A DNA stretch of 64,000 nucleotides. Origin: Sphagnum compactum (taxonomy: Eukaryota; Bryophyta; Sphagnopsida; Sphagnales). The DNA lies in NCBI GenBank assembly GCA_965153455.1, contig OZ234497.1, positions 20,019,872 through 20,083,871 on the forward strand, written 5' to 3'. A model generated the notes under the pieces. It had not been told where the DNA came from, did no database searches, and saw only the letters and a list, made by a program, of their open reading frames with translations. This document shows, in pieces, positions 57,541 to 64,000 of this stretch; positions within the stretch are counted from its first letter, which is position 1; every line of letters begins with the position of its first letter. The translations under genes were made by a program, and so were the position numbers.

Positions 57541-60500
57541 TACAATGGAGGTATTGTTTTTCTTATGTAGGGAATGAGAAATAAAAAATTAATTTAGTGT
57601 TTGTGTTTTTTTGTGTTTTTTCCTTGCTTCTCCAAAGGTGTCTACTTTTCCATTTTATTTGCATTTATTTTTTATTACACATTCTTACTTTTGTTTTTTT
57701 TGTGCATTTGTTTTTTTCTTTGTTTGTTTATGAGGAAAACGTTTTTGGTTTTTTTGTTATAAATGTTTTTAACCCCTTTGATGTTACTTGTGTGGTGCTT
57801 GTGGTGTGGTTGATGTTTTATGTGGTTTTATTGTTGATGTTCATCATGGTTGTGGTGCTATAAATGTTTGTCATGGTTTTGGTGTTGTTGCCAGCATTTC
57901 TTATGGTTAGCATCGTCACAATGTTTATGCATATGTTAAAATAGGGTCAATGTAAGGTCAACCTAGGTCAAAAATTATGTTGGGCTACTTAAGTGAAAGT
58001 TAGGGGAAACTAAAAATCACATCATTTGGTCACCATGAACCATGTGGTAATCGAAACAACTTTCAGTTGCCATAGTTTTGCAATGACCAAAAGGTTTTTG
58101 GTTGGCAATTGGACTTTTTTAAGGCAATGAACAAAATGTTTTCTACTAGCAATTAAAAATTTTCAATCGTTAGATCAATGGTGGATATTGAACCATTATC
58201 CATCAAATGATCGAAACCTTTGAACATTGTTCAAAAATTTGGTTGCCAAATTTTGGTCACCCAATTTGGTGACTCAAATTTTTCTGTCATTCAAGTTAAC
58301 AACTAGAGTTTTTGGACACTATTTGGAAATTTTGAACAATGATTCATTTTTTGGGGCAGTGACCAAAAACATTTTAATCATTGGAACAATGGTGGAGATT
58401 TGAACCATTGTCGATCAGATGACAAAATGTTTTTGGGTAGGGCTCAAAACTTTTCTAGGTGATGACCAAAAAAATTTGATCATTCGATTTGTTCAAAATT
58501 TTTGGTTGCCCAATTTTGTGATAAAAAAATTGGGCGATCAAAAAAAATCAATCATTAAAATTGGTTTAACCAAAAAAATTCGATCACCAAAAGAAATGGT
58601 CAACATCCGTTTTTATGGACAAAACTAATGTACCCTAGATGGAGGCAATTTGGCCAAGTCATTTCAATTTTGACAACCTTGGTTGTGGTGTCGTTATTGT
58701 TCATTGTGGTCTTGGTCTTGCAAATGTTCATCATGGTCTTGGTGTTGCATGTTCTCATCTTGGTTTTGGTGCTATCAAGACTCATTATGGTGCATTGTGT
58801 TTTCCCCATTTTTACGATTAGTACCATCCTTGCTTCATTGTGTAGATTGGAGTTACCTTGGAAACTACAACTTTTTTGTTTCTTCAAGCTTTGTCATCAA
58901 CTTTTGCATTTCCAATATGTTTTAAACTCTTTTCTTGCATATATATATATAGTTATTTTTTTGCTTGTTTGTGTTTTCTTCATGTATTTTGTTTTGTTTT
59001 CTTGGGTTTTTTGTTTATTTAATGTTTATATGTCGTTCTTTGTATGTTTAAATTAGTGTTTTGACTTTTGATCTTATGTTTGTTTGTGCAAGACCAACTT
59101 GCATATTGCACACTTTGCTTAAAAGAAGTGAAGTTTTTTTTATAACTTTTGACTCATATTTTAAAAGTACATTTGAAGCAGTTTGATCAAGTGGTAATCA
59201 ACCTAATACAAATTTGGAAATGGATAATTAATTGACCACTAAACCATGAAGAAACTTCAATAAGATGTACCTACAAAGGGAACAATGTTGGATCACATCC
59301 ATGTAGTAGGGTGGCATCCAATATATTTCCCACGAAACAATGAAAAATGTTTGGTACAATTAGTCAACTTTCTAGAATAAATCAAACTAATTTACAGTTT
59401 AGACATATGAAATATTAAGATGGAAAATTTAAAAAGTTCATGAATTTGAAGAGAAAATTTGATATACACCTCATCAATATAATTTAAATGTATAGTCTAT
59501 ATGATTTTCATCGCCTTTAAATCCATAGCCCAATCATCACCTTTTCCTTTTAACACTTCATTTCATTACTATTTCATTTATTATAGTTAAATGATTTATT
59601 AACTTACTAACATACTAATTGAACCTACTAACAACTATATATATAATTATTTTTCTAATACCCAATATTAGCACATATCTTATATTAATTATATTTTTAT
59701 TTTCATAATAAAGTTTACCCACCAGCCAGAAGTCAATGACATTTGAATGTTGCTTGGCAATTATAACAAATCGCCCCACGTCTTTCTATTGCATTGAATT
59801 CTAAGGCTTGACATACATGATAACAAGCCCAATAATTTGAAGTATATCAAATTTAGGCCCAAGGTAGGCCATGTGATGTGCATCATGTGAGCTCATAAGT
59901 TCATATATTAGTGTAGGAAAAAGGTTTAGGTTGAAACCTTTTTGGAATTTTAAGCATCCCACAAGCCTAGTAGGTTGAGTGGGGTGTTGAAAATTTTAGA
60001 AGGGTCTAAACTTAGACCTTTTTCCTTTGTAAAGTAATGAAGGGATTTTTTTTAAACTTTTTTTTCTTTTTTGAAATTTTTTTTTTCCATTTTCAATGTT
60101 TTCTTTTTGTGTTTTTGTGCTCCTTTGGAGCTTTCATCACTTTGAAATCTCTTTGCAATGTTTTTTTTGTGTGTGCTACCTTCATGATGTTGCGCATCAT
60201 CTTCTTTTTGCATTGTGAAGCAACACCATCATCCTTCTTGTCATTCTTTTGCTTGTTTTGGTGATTGGCATTTATATCCCTTTTGTTGCTCAATGTTCAT
60301 TTTCTTGTTGTGTTGTATCATTTTTGTTTATTGTTGTTGATTTTTTTTTGATTTTTTTGTAGGTATTTATGTTGTTGCATTTTCGTCACATGTTTTCAAC
60401 ATTGTGGCCCAATCTTTTGTTAAGCAAGATCTATTTCTTATTTGTGAAATCTACAAGCTTTTTCATAGTTTTTACAATGACCATTGTTCATCTTCTTTTG

Positions 60501-60960
60501 TGTTGGTAGCCCTAGGGTTCCTTGTTTTCTTCTATATAGACAACTTGCAATGTCAACCTTTGTCTTTTCCTTTGTAACATAATTGTTACATCCTTTATTT
60601 CATTGATTGATGAAAAGCCTTCTTTCTCTCGTCCACGACTCTTCTTCTTCAACAAAGTGTTCGACAATGTCTTAACATTGTTGGGTTGGGCTTTGTTTCC
60701 TTCTTCAACATACGATTTTGTTTAGAGAAGCACTTTTACTCCTTTGTACTCTTCTATATTCAATTATTTGTTTTTGTGGTAACATTTTTTGGTTGTGGTT
60801 TTTGTTTGTTTTTGGTTTCTAACAATGTACTTTTATTTGTTTGTGCAACACATTTGGGCTTTCTCTTTTGATTTTTTCACTTGCAAATATAGGTGGATCT
60901 TCATTTTGGCTAGAACATAAGTGCATGTACATTGAGGTTTTACATTTTTTTCTTCCTCTT
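57541..60960. repeat. T-rich simple and degenerate repeats
   Basis: ggtgttgtggttgatgtt-type units lie at 57780-57950 and 58680-58800. A duplicated block of about 208-bp period is seen at 58165-58230 and 58374-58435 (gttagatcaatggtgga versus attggaacaatggtgga). Open frames here are Phe/Leu/Val-rich and judged spurious. No gene recognised. Confidence 0.45.
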
Positions 60961-60995
60961 TTTTGATTTGTCGTGTTTCGAATTTTCATTTTGCA

Positions 60996-61567
60996 ATGTT
61001 TTCTGCTAATGTATTAGCTTTGAAAAAACAAGGTATTGATCTTACAAATCACACCATGGATATTTCAATAGAATTTATGCCAGGATTGTCAAAGTTTATT
61101 GTAGATTACAACCAATATATTACTTTTTGTTTTAATATTGGCTTTGTTGATGTGTGGTCTTTTTCATCGACATCAACCCTTATTACTCCTTCCAACTCTG
61201 ATGTTGTTAATGTTAATGCAATACGGGTAGATGATGCATTTGGATTATATGTGCAATCATTTAATGGTGTTGAATCTTCTAATTTGATTGTTGAAGGTGA
61301 TTGTGCTTTTTTCACAAGTTTCATGACCTATTTGTTCCATTTATTGTTGATGATTTTGATGTTTGTATTGATATTTTTGATAGTTCACATGTTGTGTCAT
61401 TAGAATTTGAAGATTTTCATTGTCAACATGATTATAAAGTTGTTGTTAGTAATGAGGTTGTTTACCATGGTGTTATTATGTTTGGTGATGTTAATGGTTC
61501 ATTCCCAAAGTCGCGATTTCTAAAGATTGATGAAAAGGAAATGGACAACATCAATAAAAGCAGCTAA
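60996..61567 (+). pseudogene. decayed coding sequence of unknown family
   Basis: Two overlapping plus-strand frames read like one protein broken by a frameshift near 61310. The first has LTNHTMDISIEFMPGLSKF and VRVDDAFGLYVQSF-like stretches; the second continues FHDLFVPFIVDDFDVCIDIF and ends VVYHGVIMFGDVNGSFPKS. A similar phrase, GHMPLGDVNMNNTFGHVF, appears in another frame at about 63160-63210. I recognise no domain. Confidence 0.3.
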
Positions 61568-61589
61568 AAAACAAATGTAGGCATGTTGT

Positions 61590-62060
61590 AATGTGGGCCA
61601 AAAATGCATTTGATGAGTGGTGGGAATTTCGGGGTTTGACACCAAGAAATCGATTCCGAATCCGGTAGAAGATGAGAAATGAATCACAAAATTTGTCATG
61701 GATATGTTTGCCATGTTCATTCTTTAAGTTGCAACGAAGGACAAAAACTTGTACTTGCCAATCAAGGTAAATTTCTTGAATCCAATTTTATAATTATGTT
61801 TTTTTTTAGGTTGATTTGTTCAAATGTTTGTTGTTTCATGTTACTTTTTATGCGATGATGTACATGAATTTGTTATTTCTATTTGTTTTGTAAATGAAAT
61901 TTCATATCTACATACATGATTCATATTCTTATTGTGTTTTCTAGGTTTCGATGTAGTTGATTCATCCATTTGCAAGTGGTTTTCCAAAATGATAGCATTT
62001 AAAAACTTTGACATCAAGTAATTCTTTTATCATCTATTGACATTGTTTATTTTTCCTTGT
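61590..62060 (+). pseudogene. eroded coding relic, possibly a Crypton-like recombinase N-terminal domain
   Basis: Reads WAKNAFDEWWEFRGLTPRN, then after a frameshift and a stop KFVMDMFAMFIL and KDKNLYLPIK, ending at a donor-like aag|gtaaat (61767). A candidate next exon after ttttctag at 61944 gives LIHPFASGFPKMIAFKNF. The pattern 'ALKxFxEW...FVxExxxKDxxxYxP' resembles the core-binding region of DUF3504/ZMYM-type tyrosine recombinases. Weak resemblance only. Confidence 0.2.
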
Positions 62061-62069
62061 GTTATGTTT

Positions 62070-64000
62070 TTTTTTGGCATGATAGCATGTAAAAATTTGT
62101 AGTAATTGGTTTGCGTTGTTAACTCAAATAGTTGATACATTAATGTTGTTTTAATTATTTGATTGGTTATGTAGCATACATGCATTGATCAGAGCCATTG
62201 GACAGCTAATAAAGCAAGACATGCACAACACTAGTAGAGGTGTCAAAATAACGTGCATGGAAGAAACACTTGTACCAATGGAATGGAAATGATTAGTTAT
62301 AGAAACCTGATTTCTTATGGGAAATATTTAAATTTTTTTCTGATTCCATTTTCTTATTTCATTTCAAGTTTTGTATTTGTTGTAGGCTTTTTTTTGTTTC
62401 AAGTTTTTTTCTTAGAAATATTTGAAATTATTAATTTATTTTTTAGTTTTTGCGTTGTTTTAACATTTTTTTGAATTGTTTTTGGTTTGTTGCTTTTGTA
62501 GGTACAATGAAATTGAAAAGTACATTTGGGAAAGAAAGCTATGTTGTTTGTTGTTTGGCATCCTTGGGTGCAACATCTGTTTTTAATTGTTATTTTGATT
62601 GTTGATGTGTTTTAAACTTTTTACTTTGGATTGTTTCTAGCTTTTGGTTGGTGCATGTATAATCATATTGATAAACGTGAAAAAACATAACAACACATTA
62701 TAAGTGGCAAGCTAAAGCACAATCATCTTCTTCATTATGATGAAGCATTACATGATTAGAGAATTGCATTTGAAAAGGTTAAGGTAATTCGACGATTTGT
62801 TTGTTTAGGTAGTTAGTTTTTAACTCACAATGTGAATTCTTTTGTGTTGGTTATTTCTAATTCTTGTTTTTTGAGTAGGAGCTTGAATGCCTTTGAACAA
62901 GTGCTTGGTGGTGGTTTTTCTAGCTTTTGAAGGTGTTATTCATGTTCTCAATCTTGTTGCTGGTTTGAGTGCTATTGTTCTCGGTGGTGTTTACTATTGT
63001 TCATAGTTTTGTTATTTTTGGTTTTGATATGATTCCTGTTATAAAGAAAGCTACCAATAGATTCTATTTTGAATTGGATGATAATTGTTTTCATGAATGT
63101 TTTTGAACTAAATCCCTATTAAATACAAGGATCGAGTTGTATCTATTTTTGGCCACATGCCATTAGGTGATGTTAATATGAATAATACCTTTGGTCATGT
63201 GTTTAGTAACTCACAAAACTACCCAATTACTATCAATTACATGGTTGACCCAAGCAAGGGTGATTTGTTTTTTGGCAAATTATAAGTTTGTTGGTTCTTT
63301 AACATAATTTGTTGTTTTGACTTTCGAAGAGATTAAAAATGTACCTTGATTAACATTGGATGAAAAATCCATGTACTTGTTGTTTTCATTCATTATTGGA
63401 CATTTGCTCTCCTATGACAAAATATGATGTTGCTTCAACATTAAAAGTGATTGACATTGATGGACTTGTTGTTGGGTAGCTATTATGCTTCAACACTAAA
63501 AATTACTAATAGTGATGGACTTGATTTTGCTTGTTGTTGGAGGTCTACTTTTCTTTGACACAATTTAACTTTCTTCAACACCAAAGTTGATTATACTACT
63601 ATGGATATTGGATTCAAGTTACAATAATTAACTACATTCTTATATTACATTGTTTGTTACATTGCTTACTATTTTTCATAAATTTTTTGTGATTGTTGGT
63701 CTATTTTAGAACTGAAGATCACTTTGATTGTTAGTTATATGGGGTTGAGGTGGTCACAAACTTTTGGACAAATAATTTTGATCAATTCCATATAGGTTGC
63801 ATATTTATTTTTTCCAAATTCAATACTAGGTTTTTGATTTGCATTTAATGGAATTTTTTAGTTTTCAATAAATTTTTTATATGTTCCAACACATTTCAAA
63901 CTTTTTGTAATTGGAATTTTAATTTTCAATAGTACCCTCATGTGATGTTTTCATGTGGATTTTCCATGTTTGTTTGTTTGTTTTGTTGAATTGTCACTTG
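62070..64000 (+). other. AT-rich terminal stretch with scattered coding-like fragments
   Basis: Short protein-like pieces in the plus orientation (NAFEQVLGGGFSSF near 62890, KYKDRVVSIFGHMPLGDVN near 63125, NYMVDPSKGDLFFGKL near 63240) are separated by stops and simple repeat. Probably the continuation of the decayed gene or element starting at 60996. Confidence 0.25.

Noticed and set aside
58628-59056. 142-codon hydrophobic plus-strand frame
   Set aside because: T-rich, made of ggtcttggtgttg-type units; no conserved motif.
1-64000. CRISPR array, bacterial operons, rRNA genes, organelle insert
   Set aside because: The tandem repeats lack repeat-spacer structure, no rRNA or organelle gene was recognised, and all genes are nuclear plant types with introns.

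Overview
This window is nuclear DNA of a land plant. The evidence is spliceosomal introns with GT/AG borders, plant-type gene families (a cytosolic class I aldolase, an OVATE family protein, a WSD1-type acyltransferase, a CWC16/YJU2-like splicing factor and a DRD1/CLASSY-type SNF2 remodeller), degenerate CCCTAAA telomere-type repeats, and AT-rich intergenic DNA full of decayed transposons. The long, repeat-laden intergenic spaces suggest a medium or large genome. I cannot name the species. A fern, lycophyte, bryophyte or gymnosperm seems likelier than a compact angiosperm, but that is a guess.

Layout. 1-306: the 3' part of an Alfin-like coding region cut by the window edge. 307-5500: AT-rich DNA with a 60-bp tandem duplication, degenerate repeats, a MITE-like element and a strong 31-bp hairpin. 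5500-9180: palindromic repeats and a tandemly duplicated upstream region leading into an intact two-exon fructose-bisphosphate aldolase gene (+). 9180-11990: 3' flank, a short telomere-like stretch, a possible tRNA-derived SINE and possible eroded coding DNA. 11991-15307: a seven-exon WSD1-like wax ester synthase/diacylglycerol acyltransferase gene (-). 15350-27000: transposon graveyard, including a hAT-like transposase relic. 27057-30639: a seven-exon CWC16/CCDC130-type gene (-) whose start codon sits exactly at the end of exon 1. 30640-36266: repeats, a second hAT-like relic, then the upstream region of an OVATE gene. 36267-39017: a very long, intronless OVATE family protein (+) whose stop codon lies in the first unit of a telomere-like array. 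39018-45000: repeats. 45000-50439: upstream region and gene of a DRD1-like SNF2 protein (+) with five 16-residue tandem repeats. 50440-64000: a third, nested hAT-like element with an internal minisatellite, then a long region of simple repeats and a decayed unknown coding sequence.

The five fuller genes have unrelated jobs (glycolysis, wax/triacylglycerol synthesis, splicing, transcriptional repression, RNA-directed DNA methylation) and look like ordinary neighbours, not a functional cluster. The most unusual material is in the repeats. One is a composite hAT-like element family with a shared order of parts in at least two copies. One is a dispersed family built around a 14-bp palindrome. One is a 10-bp palindrome found four times, each upstream of a plus-strand gene.
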